Source: Microbacterium maritypicum MF109 (GTDB lineage Bacteria; Actinomycetota; Actinomycetes; Actinomycetales; Microbacteriaceae). Taken from it: a stretch of 64,000 bases of DNA. The position numbers and the translations under genes were made by a program. The stretch is taken from positions 124,001 to 188,000 of the forward strand of contig NZ_ATAO01000206.1 of assembly GCF_000455825.1 (NCBI RefSeq), given 5' to 3'. Shown here one piece after another: positions 1 through 8,205 of this stretch (position 1 is the stretch's first letter; each line of letters starts with the position of its first letter). A model generated the notes under the pieces. That model did no database searches. It had not been told where the DNA came from and saw nothing but the letters and a program-made list of their open reading frames with translations.

Positions 1-5
1 GATCG

Positions 6-1058
6 TCAGAGCTTCAGCTTCTCGACAATCTGGCGTTCACGCTCTTCGTCGCCATGCTGATAGCGAAGGGCAGAAGAGACATCGGTGTGACCGCCGCGCT
101 CCATTACCTCCTTGAGGGAGGAGTGCCGCCCGTACTCGCTCAGGTGCACATGGCGGATGTCGTGCGGTCTCAGGTCATCCAGGCCACACGATGCGCGGAG
201 CGTCTTGAAGGGACGGCTGAACGCGCGGTACGTCATCCGGTTGCCCCAGACGTTGACGAACACCGGATGGCTTGGCATCGGTACCGTAGTCGCAGAGAGT
301 GCCCTGAGTGCTTGGACAACCTCACCGGCCATCAGGAGCACGCGCCTACCGTCTGCATGGTGCTTGGTGCCGTCCTCCAAACCAAAGGGTGTCAGGTGAC
401 GATGCACATTGAGCTTGCCGGTGATGAGGTCTACGTCTGCCCAGTCGAGTGCCAGAAGCTCCCCGATCCTCACACCGGTGCCCAGCATGGTGAGGAGTGC
501 CGCCTTCATCTGCACGTCGCTGGTCATCTCGATCATCATGCGAACATCGGCCGCATGGAAGGTAGGCCTCTTCTTGCTGTGATCCTTCGTGGCACCTTCG
601 ATGAGGCAGGGCGTCGTAGAGATCAGACCGTGGCGGAGGGCACGCTTCATCAGCATCCGAAGCGTGCTGTAGCTCTGCTTCCTGGCCACCGGCTCCTTCT
701 CCATGCTCTTCCACCACTTGACCACCTGGCTGTACGTGATGTCCGCTACCGCTGTGTTGTGGAACGGCTTCAGGTGCTTGTCCAGGTTGCGAAGGTGCGC
801 GTGGTAGGTGCTGGGTGCCCACGTCTGCTTCTTGGCCTCGATGATTTCAAGGGCGAACTTCGAGAACCGCTCACGGCCACGCGGGATGGCCTTGGGCTGA
901 CTCGCCTTCTTCTCCTGCTCCAGTCCAGCTTCAGCGCGAAGCTCAGCCAGCGCGGCTTCTTTCTCACTGTCGAACGTGCCGAGTGACACGTACCTCTTGT
1001 TCTCGTTGTCCCAGACCCTTGCCTGGTGTTTGCCTGACTTCAACTGACGTACGGGCAT
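6..1058 (-). CDS. Phage-type tyrosine integrase
   Basis: Site-specific recombinase that would integrate or excise a mobile element. An N-terminal arm-binding-like segment (PVRQLKSGKHQARVW) is followed by a core-binding SAM-like region and a catalytic domain with Arg in GTGVRIGELL, the HDIRH box, GGH and a final Tyr in LRYQH. I chose the ATG at 1058 because GAGGAG lies 6 nt upstream; the frame stays open to a GTG at 1178, which would add 40 residues and has a TAAGAC 6 nt upstream, so a leaderless longer form is possible. Base use looks less GC-biased than in the neighbouring housekeeping genes. It reads away from lepB and sits beside a likely rplS 3' end, suggesting the edge of an integrated element whose body lies left of the window. 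Confidence 0.9.
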   Translation of the reverse strand: MPVRQLKSGKHQARVWDNENKRYVSLGTFDSEKEAALAELRAEAGLEQEKKASQPKAIPRGRERFSKFALEIIEAKKQTWAPSTYHAHLRNLDKHLKPFHNTAVADITYSQVVKWWKSMEKEPVARKQSYSTLRMLMKRALRHGLISTTPCLIEGATKDHSKKRPTFHAADVRMMIEMTSDVQMKAALLTMLGTGVRIGELLALDWADVDLITGKLNVHRHLTPFGLEDGTKHHADGRRVLLMAGEVVQALRALSATTVPMPSHPVFVNVWGNRMTYRAFSRPFKTLRASCGLDDLRPHDIRHVHLSEYGRHSSLKEVMERGGHTDVSSALRYQHGDEERERQIVEKLKL

Positions 1059-1210
1059 CTCCCGCTCCTCTTCGTCTGCGAGGAGTGGTTGGTACGGGCG
1101 TACGGCACGGTGCTCCTCCTTCCATCTGTACGTGTCAGGAAGGGCAGATTCCAGAATCCGTTGGCACATGCTTGGCACGGCGGAGTCTTAGTGCTTGTTC
1201 AGCCGCGTAA

Positions 1211-1252
1211 CCACGTGAAGCGAAGCGTCTCAAGGAGAAGCGCGACCGCTGA
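1211..1252 (+). other. Candidate rplS 3' end / integration attachment site
   Basis: A plus-strand reading frame here encodes PREAKRLKEKRDR and a TGA at 1250-1252. The AK-(L/I)-KEKRD tail resembles the basic C-terminus of actinobacterial ribosomal protein L19, the gene that normally precedes lepB. The frame is closed upstream by a TAA at 1208-1210, so only a fragment is present, and a strong terminator follows. I infer that the adjacent integrase uses the rplS 3' end as its attachment site and that this is one att copy. The L19 match rests on memory of the family, not on an alignment. Confidence 0.45.
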
Positions 1253-1268
1253 GTCGCAGCATCTCCAC

Positions 1269-1299
1269 AGCACCCCGGGACACGATGTCCCGGGGTGCT
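1269..1299 (+). terminator. Rho-independent terminator (probably of rplS)
   Basis: A perfect 14-bp stem (1269-1282 with 1286-1299) has a CGA loop and is followed by TTGTTCT. It reads on the plus strand just after the L19-like codons and before lepB, so it most likely ends the upstream rplS transcript. Confidence 0.8.
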
Positions 1300-1369
1300 T
1301 TGTTCTCCCACCGGTGTGCGAACCTAGATACCGTCGCCGCACGACGGTGCATGATCGTGAAGGAACCTG

Positions 1370-2095
1370 ATGACCGAATCCCCGTCCGCGCCCACGTCCA
1401 GACGTCGTCGCGGGTTCCTCGTATTCCTTCGCGACGTCCTCGTGATCGTCGTGATCGCCGCGCTGGTCTCGTTCGTGGTGAAGACCTTCGTCGTGCGTTC
1501 GTTCTACATCCCCTCCGCATCGATGGAACGTACCCTGTTGATCAACGACCGCATCCTGGTCGATGAGCTCACGCCGCGATGGACCGACTACGAGCGAGGT
1601 GACGTGGTCGTCTTCAAGGATCCGGGCGGGTGGCTCGACGGTCAGCCGCAGACCCCCGCACAGCCGCCGCTGGTCGAGGCCGTCGACTGGGTGCTGAACT
1701 TCGTGGGCATCTCCGCGACGGACTCGCAGGACCACCTCGTCAAGCGTGTGATCGGTCTGCCCGGCGATCATGTGGTGTGCTGCAACGCGCTCGGCCAGAT
1801 CACGATCAACGGCGCGCCCATCGACGAGCTCAGCTACCTCAATCTGCCTCCCGGGGACACGGCCGCGTCCAACGAGCCCTTCGATGTCGTGGTCCCGGAG
1901 GATTCCGTCTGGCTGCTCGGAGACAACCGCGATCGCTCGCGTGACGCCCGTGCGCACCAGGATCTCCCCAGTGGCGGATTCGTGCCGATGGAGAACATCG
2001 TGGGAAAGGCGTTCCTCACGACGTGGCCGTTGAACAGGCTGGGACCGATCGACGGGCACCACGAGATCTTCAACGGCGTCCCGGATCCGGAATGA
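1370..2095 (+). CDS. lepB: Signal peptidase I
   Basis: Membrane-bound serine protease (S26) that removes signal peptides from exported proteins. One N-terminal membrane segment spans about residues 17-40. The catalytic Ser is Ser51 in PSASMERTL and the general base is Lys125 in VKRVIGLPGD; the family box GDNRDRSRDAR lies near 184-193. The length of 241 aa is normal for actinobacteria. The ATG is preceded by a GAAGGAA ribosome-binding site, and a TAGATA near 1325 could be the -10 of its own promoter. The stop overlaps the rnhB start, so the two are translationally coupled. Confidence 0.95.
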   Translation: MTESPSAPTSRRRRGFLVFLRDVLVIVVIAALVSFVVKTFVVRSFYIPSASMERTLLINDRILVDELTPRWTDYERGDVVVFKDPGGWLDGQPQTPAQPPLVEAVDWVLNFVGISATDSQDHLVKRVIGLPGDHVVCCNALGQITINGAPIDELSYLNLPPGDTAASNEPFDVVVPEDSVWLLGDNRDRSRDARAHQDLPSGGFVPMENIVGKAFLTTWPLNRLGPIDGHHEIFNGVPDPE

Positions 2096-2751
2096 CCGTC
2101 GTCGCACCGAAACTCACTCTCGAGAGGCGCCTCCTCGGTGAGTGCGAGGTGATCATCTCGCTCGATGAGGTCGGCCGAGGGGCACTCGCGGGTCCTGTCG
2201 CCGTGGGCGCGGCCGCGATGAATGCCGCAGGCGCGCGTCGGCGCGTGCCGGAAGGCCTCCGCGACTCCAAGCTCGTGACGGAGAAGCGCAGACCTGAAGT
2301 CGCAGCACGCGCCGCCGCATGGGTGCAGGCGTCGGCCGTCGGATGGGCGAGTGCGGAGGAGGTCGACGAGGTCGGCATCATGCGGGCGCTCGGTCTTGCC
2401 GCGTCGCGTGCGGTGCAGGCCGTCGCGGATCAGGGGGTCGCGCTCGACGACGCTCTCGTCCTGCTCGACGGCAACCATGACTATGTGTCGAGGGCGCACC
2501 CGGTGCCGCTCCACGTGCGCCCGGTGATCAAAGCCGACCGAGACTGCGCCTCCGTCTCCGCGGCGTCCGTGATCGCGAAGGTCGCGCGGGACCAGCACAT
2601 GGCGGAGCTCCACGAGACGTATCCCGCGTATCAGTGGAACCGCAACAAGGGCTATGCCAGCCTCGAGCATCGCGACGCGATCCGCGCCATCGGGCTCTCC
2701 CGCTACCACCGCGCGTCGTGGGCGATCGCCGACGTTCCCACCCTTTTCTGA
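2092..2751 (+). CDS. rnhB: Ribonuclease HII
   Basis: Cytosolic nuclease that nicks the RNA strand of RNA-DNA hybrids and removes misincorporated ribonucleotides. It carries the type-2 RNase H active site: Asp25-Glu26 in SLDEVGRGALAGPV, Asp126 in LLDGNHDY and Asp149 in IKADRDCASVSAASV. The start is the ATG that overlaps the lepB stop by 4 nt; an in-frame ATG at 2023 inside lepB would add 23 unrelated residues and is unlikely. The 219 aa length suits the family. Confidence 0.95.
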   Translation: MTVVAPKLTLERRLLGECEVIISLDEVGRGALAGPVAVGAAAMNAAGARRRVPEGLRDSKLVTEKRRPEVAARAAAWVQASAVGWASAEEVDEVGIMRALGLAASRAVQAVADQGVALDDALVLLDGNHDYVSRAHPVPLHVRPVIKADRDCASVSAASVIAKVARDQHMAELHETYPAYQWNRNKGYASLEHRDAIRAIGLSRYHRASWAIADVPTLF

Positions 2752-2823
2752 GCCGACCGCGGCGCGCACGGCCGACCGCTGGATGACGCGCCCCGGTGTC
2801 CGCGACTCTAGGATGGACACATC

Positions 2824-3150
2824 ATGGATGAGGAAGCCTTCGACGACTACGACCGCGAGCTCGAGCTGGCACTGTTCCGGGAGTACCGGGATGTGGTGTC
2901 GCAGTTCCAGTACGTCGTCGAGACCGAGCGGCGGTTCTACCTGGCGAACGAGGTCAACGTCGTCCGTCGTGACACCGAGCATGATTTCTATTTCGAGATC
3001 TCGATGACCGACGTCTGGGTGTGGGACATCTACCGAGCCGACCGCTTCGTGAAGGCCGTGCGCGTGCTGACGTTCAAGGACGTCAACGTCGAGGAACTGC
3101 AGCGTCGGGAGTTCGAGCTCCCCCAGGAGCTCTCGCTCGACGGCGAGTGA
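2824..3150 (+). CDS. DUF2469 family protein
   Basis: A small acidic protein of 108 aa conserved in actinobacteria, normally placed right after rnhB (Rv2901c in M. tuberculosis occupies the same position). It opens MDEEAFDDYDRELELALFREY and contains a central FYFEISMTDVWVWDIYR stretch; there is no signal peptide or membrane segment. Its function is unknown. A TAGGAT at 2809-2814 lies 9 nt before the ATG, so the mRNA may have almost no leader. Confidence 0.9.
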   Translation: MDEEAFDDYDRELELALFREYRDVVSQFQYVVETERRFYLANEVNVVRRDTEHDFYFEISMTDVWVWDIYRADRFVKAVRVLTFKDVNVEELQRREFELPQELSLDGE

Positions 3151-3307
3151 CGGCGCCTCTCGACGAAGCATCTCGGGGAGCTCTCTCGGCGCGTTGCGGA
3201 TCTCGGTGTTCCTGCACCCCGCGCTGCGAGTTCGAGTTCTCCCCGACCACCGGGGTTGTGCGCCGGCGCCGGCCACGTGCGATCCGCATGCGCGTGAAGC
3301 TGGCCGT

Positions 3308-3670
3308 ATGGCAGCGAAGGACGAGCTCGGAAGAGCAGGGGAAGAGCGGGCCGCTCAGCATCTGAGGCGTCGCGGGTACACCGTGCTCGCCAGGAACTGG
3401 CGGTGCGCGCAGGGAGAGATCGATATCGTCGCCGTGCGCGACCACCACCTCGCGGTGGTTGAGGTCAAGACGAGACGGACCGCCGTTTACGGGCACCCGT
3501 TCGAGGCCATCGACGCTCGCAAGCGACGTCGGCTCTGGCAGCTCGCTCAGGCATGGGCGACGGAGAATCCGGAGGAGGCGCGAGGGCGCGTCCTCCGGCT
3601 CGAAGCGATCGGCATCATCGGGTCCGATCCGGCCTCCGGCTCGCTCGAGCACCTCGTGGACATCGCGTGA
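3308..3670 (+). CDS. YraN/UPF0102 family nuclease-fold protein
   Basis: A 120-aa protein with the restriction-endonuclease-like fold of the YraN family; its biological substrate is not established. The expected residues are present: Glu12 (GRAGEERAA), Asp39 in the GEIDIVA motif, and the E-x-K pair Glu52/Lys54 in VVEVKTRR. The ATG at 3308 starts at the conserved N-terminus; an in-frame upstream extension from 3194 has no family likeness. The stop overlaps the GTG of comM by 4 nt, and comM and dprA follow, a conserved DNA-processing neighbourhood. Confidence 0.9.
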   Translation: MAAKDELGRAGEERAAQHLRRRGYTVLARNWRCAQGEIDIVAVRDHHLAVVEVKTRRTAVYGHPFEAIDARKRRRLWQLAQAWATENPEEARGRVLRLEAIGIIGSDPASGSLEHLVDIA

Positions 3671-5196
3671 CGACCTCGCGCACCTGGGCGGTCGCGCTCA
3701 CCGGCGTCGATGGGCATCTCGTCGAGGTCGAAGCCGACATGTCGAACCAGACACCGGAGTTCCGGATCATCGGGCTCCCCGACAAGTCCCTCGGCGAAGC
3801 CGTCCAGCGCGTGCACAACGCCTGCAAGAACGCCGGGCTGGATCTTCCACGGCGACGGCTCACGGTGAATCTGTCGCCGGCGAGCCTCCCCAAGCACGGC
3901 GCCGGGTTCGACCTGGGGATTGCCATGGCCTGCCTCGCTGCAGGCGGTGTCATCTCACCGCGGTCGATCTCGGCGACGGTCCACATCGGCGAGCTGGGTC
4001 TGGACGGCAGGATCCGGCCGGTGCTCGGGGTTCTGCCGGCGGTGTTCGCAGCGGCACGCGCCGGATTCGAATCGGTGATCGTGCCACGGGGAAACGAAGC
4101 CGAGGCACGTCTGGTACCGGGTGTCGATGTGCGCGCAGCCGCTTCACTCGCAGAGGTCGCAGTCTGGCACGGTGCCGATGTCGAAGTGCCCGATGTGGAG
4201 GCGGTCGTGCTGGCATCGACTCAGAGCGGACCACGTGACACGCTCGACCTCGCCGATGTCGTCGGTCAGGAGGATGCCGTGGAAGCGTTGGTCGTCGCCG
4301 CTGCCGGCGGTCATCATCTGCTGTTGAGCGGACCTCCAGGCGCGGGTAAGACGATGCTCGCGCGCAGGCTTCCGGGCATCATGCCGTCCCTCACGGAGCA
4401 GGAGGCACTAGAGGTCGCGTCGGTGCGATCACTCAGCGGAGAGCCCGTCGCAGCGCTCGATGTGCTCCCGCCGATCGAGGCGCCGCATCACAGCGCGTCT
4501 GTCGCATCGCTGGTCGGAGGGGGCTCGCGCACGGCGCGACCGGGAGCGATCGCACGTGCCCACCGCGGTGTGCTGTTCCTGGACGAGGCTGCCGAGTTCT
4601 CCCGGGTCGCACTCGATGCGCTCCGACAGCCACTCGAATCCGGGGCGATCGAGGTGCATCGGGCGGGATTCACCGCCACGTTTCCCGCGAGATTCCAGCT
4701 GCTGCTCGCGATGAATCCCTGTCCGTGCGGGAACCACGGTGTCCGCGGCGCGGAGTGCGTCTGCCCACCCATGTCGATCAGGCGATACTCCACGCGCTTG
4801 TCCGGACCGCTTCGCGACCGTCTCGACATCGATCTGCAGGTGAGTCGTGTCGCGGCATCGCGAGCGATGGGCGATCATTCTCCATCGATGACGACGGCGC
4901 AGGCTCGAGAACGCGTCGCTGCGGCCCGAGAGCGAGCTGCCCATCGGTGGATGAGTATGCGGTGGCGACGCAATGCAGAAGCGCCGGGGACCAGTCTGCG
5001 TCAGGGGGCACTCCGACTGGCTCCTGCGGTGCGCGCTCCACTCGATCGAGCCCTCGAGCGCGGCGCCCTCACGCTCCGTGGGTACGATCGCGTTCTGCGT
5101 GTGGCTTGGACGATGGCAGATCTGGCGGAGCTCGATCGTCCCGGGATCGATGAGGTCGGACGGGCGCTGCATCTCCGAAGGGGGCTCCCGCGATGA
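3667..5196 (+). CDS. comM: ComM/YifB family AAA ATPase
   Basis: Magnesium-chelatase-like AAA+ ATPase. In competent bacteria ComM is a branch-migration helicase that helps integrate incoming DNA; its role in actinobacteria is unproven. The 509-aa product has an N-terminal ChlI-like domain (1-180), Walker A GPPGAGKT near 222-229, Walker B VLFLDEAAE near 302-310, and the MNPCPCGNHG cysteine motif at 349-358. The GTG at 3667 overlaps the yraN stop by 4 nt and yields the canonical N-terminus TWAVALTGVDGHLVEVEAD. Its own stop overlaps the dprA start. Confidence 0.93.
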   Translation: MTTSRTWAVALTGVDGHLVEVEADMSNQTPEFRIIGLPDKSLGEAVQRVHNACKNAGLDLPRRRLTVNLSPASLPKHGAGFDLGIAMACLAAGGVISPRSISATVHIGELGLDGRIRPVLGVLPAVFAAARAGFESVIVPRGNEAEARLVPGVDVRAAASLAEVAVWHGADVEVPDVEAVVLASTQSGPRDTLDLADVVGQEDAVEALVVAAAGGHHLLLSGPPGAGKTMLARRLPGIMPSLTEQEALEVASVRSLSGEPVAALDVLPPIEAPHHSASVASLVGGGSRTARPGAIARAHRGVLFLDEAAEFSRVALDALRQPLESGAIEVHRAGFTATFPARFQLLLAMNPCPCGNHGVRGAECVCPPMSIRRYSTRLSGPLRDRLDIDLQVSRVAASRAMGDHSPSMTTAQARERVAAARERAAHRWMSMRWRRNAEAPGTSLRQGALRLAPAVRAPLDRALERGALTLRGYDRVLRVAWTMADLAELDRPGIDEVGRALHLRRGLPR

Positions 5197-6404
5197 TGGA
5201 TGTCCTCCTCGCTGATTCCGAGATCCTCGCCCTCGCCCGCACCCTCCATCCCGGTGATGAGCTGGCCGATTGCGTCGCGCGTGTCGCCTGGTCTGTGATC
5301 GCCGAGCCCGGCGATGCGGTGGCCGGATCGTTGATCGAATCGCTCGGTGCAGCGGATGCGCTTTCTCTCGCTGTGGGAGATTCGTCGTCGCTTCTCCCTC
5401 CGGGCGGTGCCAGCGCTACGGCAACGCGCGCACTGGTCGACGGTCGAGCCCGCTGGCGCCCACGCGCCGATCCTCGGGCGGTCATGGCCGCGCTGCGCGG
5501 AGGTGTCGCCGTGCGAGCGCAGCTCGTGATCCCGGGAGACGCCGCATGGCCCCGCAGTCTCACGGATCTCGGCCCACACGCCCCGAGCGCGCTGTGGGTG
5601 CGCGGCCGCGTGGAGTTGCTCGGCCGCGAGCCCCGAGTCTCGATCGTCGGGGCTCGAGCCTGCAGCGGGTACGGCGAGCACATAGCGACCGAACTGGCGG
5701 GTGATCTCGCGGCCACCGGCGCCGTGATCATCTCCGGTGGTGCGTACGGGATCGATGGGGCCGCGCATCGTGCCGCACTCGGCGTTCAGGGCGCCACGAT
5801 CGCGATCCTCGCCGGCGGCGTGGACCGCGCATATCCTGCCGGCCATCAGAGTCTCCTGCGTCAGATCGCGGAACGAGGGGCTCTCGTGAGTGAGCCGCCG
5901 TGTGGGACGGCGCCCACCAAGTGGCGATTCCTCGCTCGAAACCGTTTGATCGCGGCGCTCGGCCATGCGACGGTCGTCGTCGAGGCGGGGTGGAGAAGTG
6001 GATCGCTGAACACCGCGGGCCACGCGGCCTCGCTCGGTCGGCCACTCGGCGCCGTGCCCGGTGCAGTGACGTCTGCGTCGTCGGCGGGGTGTCATCGCCT
6101 GCTCCGCGAGTACGACGCACACTGTGTGACCTCCGCGCAGGAGGTGAGGGAGTTGTACGGCGCGATCGACGAAAGAGTCGAGGAAGACGGGTCAGAGCGG
6201 GACTCGAGCCACAGCCGCGTGCTCGATGCGTTGGGTACCCGGACGCGTCTGTCCATAGAAGAGGTGGCGCGTCGCTCCGGCCTGTCTCCTGATCGGGTTC
6301 GGGCCGTACTCGGGCTCCTTCATCTCGAGGGCGACGTCGCGCATGACGACGGAGGGTGGCATCGTCAGCGCCCCGCGAGAGCATCGGCTTCCCGTGCACG
6401 ATGA
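5193..6404 (+). CDS. dprA: DNA-processing protein DprA
   Basis: Rossmann-fold protein that loads RecA on single-stranded DNA during transformation, also present in many non-competent bacteria. The core contains SIVGARACSGYGEHIA, ISGGAYGIDGAAHRAAL, ILAGGVDRAYPAGH and FLARNRLIAALG, diagnostic of the family, spanning about residues 145-290. A C-terminal winged-helix-like segment (RLSIEEVARRSGL) completes the 403-aa protein. The ATG overlaps the comM stop by 4 nt, so the two are coupled. Confidence 0.94.
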   Translation: MMDVLLADSEILALARTLHPGDELADCVARVAWSVIAEPGDAVAGSLIESLGAADALSLAVGDSSSLLPPGGASATATRALVDGRARWRPRADPRAVMAALRGGVAVRAQLVIPGDAAWPRSLTDLGPHAPSALWVRGRVELLGREPRVSIVGARACSGYGEHIATELAGDLAATGAVIISGGAYGIDGAAHRAALGVQGATIAILAGGVDRAYPAGHQSLLRQIAERGALVSEPPCGTAPTKWRFLARNRLIAALGHATVVVEAGWRSGSLNTAGHAASLGRPLGAVPGAVTSASSAGCHRLLREYDAHCVTSAQEVRELYGAIDERVEEDGSERDSSHSRVLDALGTRTRLSIEEVARRSGLSPDRVRAVLGLLHLEGDVAHDDGGWHRQRPARASASRAR

Positions 6405-6451
6405 ACGGCGAGGCTGCCGCGGACAGGGCATGCGCGGGGCAAGCTGGACTC

Positions 6452-7354
6452 ATGGATCTCGCTGCCGCGACGGAGGCGTTCGCCGAACACCTGGAGAAGG
6501 TGCGCCGGCTGTCCGCCGCGACCGTCAAGGCCTATCGCTCAGACCTGCGAGACCTCGACGCCGCGGCGGGTGGTGTTCCCCTCGAGTCCGTCGACCTCGA
6601 GGTGCTTCGGGACTGGCTGTGGCGCGCCACTCAGCGTGGCGACGCCAGATCGACCCTCGCGCGCCGCGCCGCCACGGCCCGCTCATTCTTCAATTGGGCT
6701 CAGGAGCAGGCGCTCATCACGCATGATCCGAGCCTGCGCCTGGTCGCCCCGAAGAGGGGAAGGACGTTGCCGACGGTCGCCTCGCGGGACGCGATGTCGG
6801 CACTTCTGGATTCTCACCGCGACGCCGCCGAAGAGGGCGACCCGATCGCGTTGAGAGACCACGCCATCCTCGAACTGCTGTACGGCTCCGGTATCCGTGT
6901 CTCCGAGCTCTGCGGACTGGACATCGACGATCTCGATCTCGACCGCGGTACGGCGCGAGTGCTCGGCAAAGGCGCGAAGGAACGCATCGTGCCCTACGGC
7001 ACTCCGGCGCGCGACGCATTGTCGGCGTACCTGAGGCGCGGTAGGCCGGTGCTCGTCGCGCGCGCCCGAACCTTCACCCCTGCCGTGATCCTGGGCAGCC
7101 GCGGTGGCAGGGTAGGGCCGCGGGCCGTATACGAACTCGTCGCACGGGTTCTCGCGCCGATCGTGGGCGCCGAGACGATCGGTCCTCACGCTCTGCGGCA
7201 CACCGCGGCCACTCATCTGCTCGACGGGGGAGCCGATCTGAGGGCGGTCCAGGAAATCCTCGGACACGCCAGCCTCGGTACGACGCAGATATACACCCAC
7301 GTCTCCACCGAGCGTCTGACGGCGACCTATCGACTGGCCCATCCGCGCGCATGA
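6452..7354 (+). CDS. xerC: Tyrosine recombinase XerC (chromosome dimer resolution)
   Basis: Cytosolic site-specific recombinase of the XerC/D type that resolves chromosome dimers at dif. The complete catalytic set is visible: Arg149 (GSGIRVSEL), Lys173 (LGKGAKER), His246/Arg249 (HALRHTAATH), His272 (GHASL) and Tyr281 (YTHV). The ATG at 6452 gives a typical 300 aa; a second in-frame ATG at 6401 overlaps the dprA stop by 4 nt and would add 17 residues. The locus order comM-dprA-xerC-rpsB supports XerC rather than XerD. It is unrelated to the phage integrase at the left end. Confidence 0.92.
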   Translation: MDLAAATEAFAEHLEKVRRLSAATVKAYRSDLRDLDAAAGGVPLESVDLEVLRDWLWRATQRGDARSTLARRAATARSFFNWAQEQALITHDPSLRLVAPKRGRTLPTVASRDAMSALLDSHRDAAEEGDPIALRDHAILELLYGSGIRVSELCGLDIDDLDLDRGTARVLGKGAKERIVPYGTPARDALSAYLRRGRPVLVARARTFTPAVILGSRGGRVGPRAVYELVARVLAPIVGAETIGPHALRHTAATHLLDGGADLRAVQEILGHASLGTTQIYTHVSTERLTATYRLAHPRA

Positions 7355-7376
7355 TCTCTCGCTAAGCCCCCGTCGC

Positions 7377-7901
7377 TCAGCGTGCTTCGCAGCAGGGGAG
7401 CAGGACGGCTCTCGGAACGTCGTCGAAGAGCAGCAGGGGATTGATGTAGTCGCCGTCCAGCCGCACGCCGAGGTGGAGGGAACCCGCGGCGGTGTGCCCG
7501 CCGATATCCAAGACTCCGAGCGCCTGCCCGGCCGTGACGACATCACCCGCGACGAGCGTCGACCGAACGGGTTCGAGAGTCGTCACGAGGCCGCCGGTGT
7601 GCTCGATGGTGAGGAGCGGCCGATCCACCACGGTGCCGCGGAAGGCGACCACACCGTCCGCGGGGGCGGACACCTCTGCTCCCACCACTGCGGCCAGATC
7701 GACGCCGCGATGGCCGGCACCGTACTCGTGCGCGGGCGCGCGAAACGGAGCCGCGACAGCGCGAGGCCCGGCCACCGGCCAGCTCCAGCGAGGCCATTCG
7801 GTTGTCGAGGGAGCTTCCGCCGCCGCCACGGGAGCCGGCGCGGTGAGAGCGAGCAGCAGAGCGACGACGAGAAGGGAAAGGGCTCGGGGGACTGTGCGCA
7901 T
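7377..7901 (-). CDS. Secreted M23-fold (LytM-like) protein, probably non-catalytic
   Basis: A 174-aa exported protein with a signal peptide (residues 1-28, ending APVAAAEA) and an M23 LytM domain. The zinc ligands are recognisable as His64 and Asp68 in [10 protein letters not shown] and His143 in SLHLGV. The usual HxH box is S-x-H and the tyrosine-x-His position reads LEP, so both catalytic histidines appear to be missing; such degenerate LytM proteins usually regulate other hydrolases. The ATG at 7901 is favoured by the signal peptide; CAGACT lies 6 nt upstream, suggesting a leaderless mRNA. It converges with xerC and diverges from rpsB. Confidence 0.85.
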   Translation of the reverse strand: MRTVPRALSLLVVALLLALTAPAPVAAAEAPSTTEWPRWSWPVAGPRAVAAPFRAPAHEYGAGHRGVDLAAVVGAEVSAPADGVVAFRGTVVDRPLLTIEHTGGLVTTLEPVRSTLVAGDVVTAGQALGVLDIGGHTAAGSLHLGVRLDGDYINPLLLFDDVPRAVLLPCCEAR

Positions 7902-8019
7902 GGTGCGAGTCTGGTCGGGTGCACTCCGTCGCGGGCACCGGAATCGTCGGCCGCCGCGGGACACCGGCACAAGACCGGCGTGCGGCGTGAGGTGCAGGGT
8001 GAGTGCCCGCGCGATCCTG

Positions 8020-8205
8020 TATGCTGGGGGAGCACCTCGAAATCGAGGTGACTACGCGTGCCCAAAGCGATTCACTTCGCGGCATCCACTCCCACAGGTC
8101 CTTCTCATCGATAAGGCGGGCGTGAGCCGGGCACCAGGAAGTCCGATCATCCGATCGGCTTGCAACCTCAACGGCGCAGAACCGCGCCAGAACCAGGAGA
8201 CGACC
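8020..8205 (+). promoter_or_regulatory. rpsB promoter and structured 5' leader
   Basis: The gene-free stretch 7902-8205 holds the divergent promoters of the M23 gene and rpsB. TATGCT at 8020-8025 is a plausible -10 for rpsB. Eight bases downstream an 8-bp perfect stem, CACCTCGA/TCGAGGTG (8033-8040 with 8043-8050, two-base loop), would sit at the very start of the transcript, leaving about 170 nt of untranslated leader. Leaders of S2-EF-Ts operons are often autoregulated by S2; the hairpin is a candidate element, but I recognise no named riboswitch. Confidence 0.45.
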
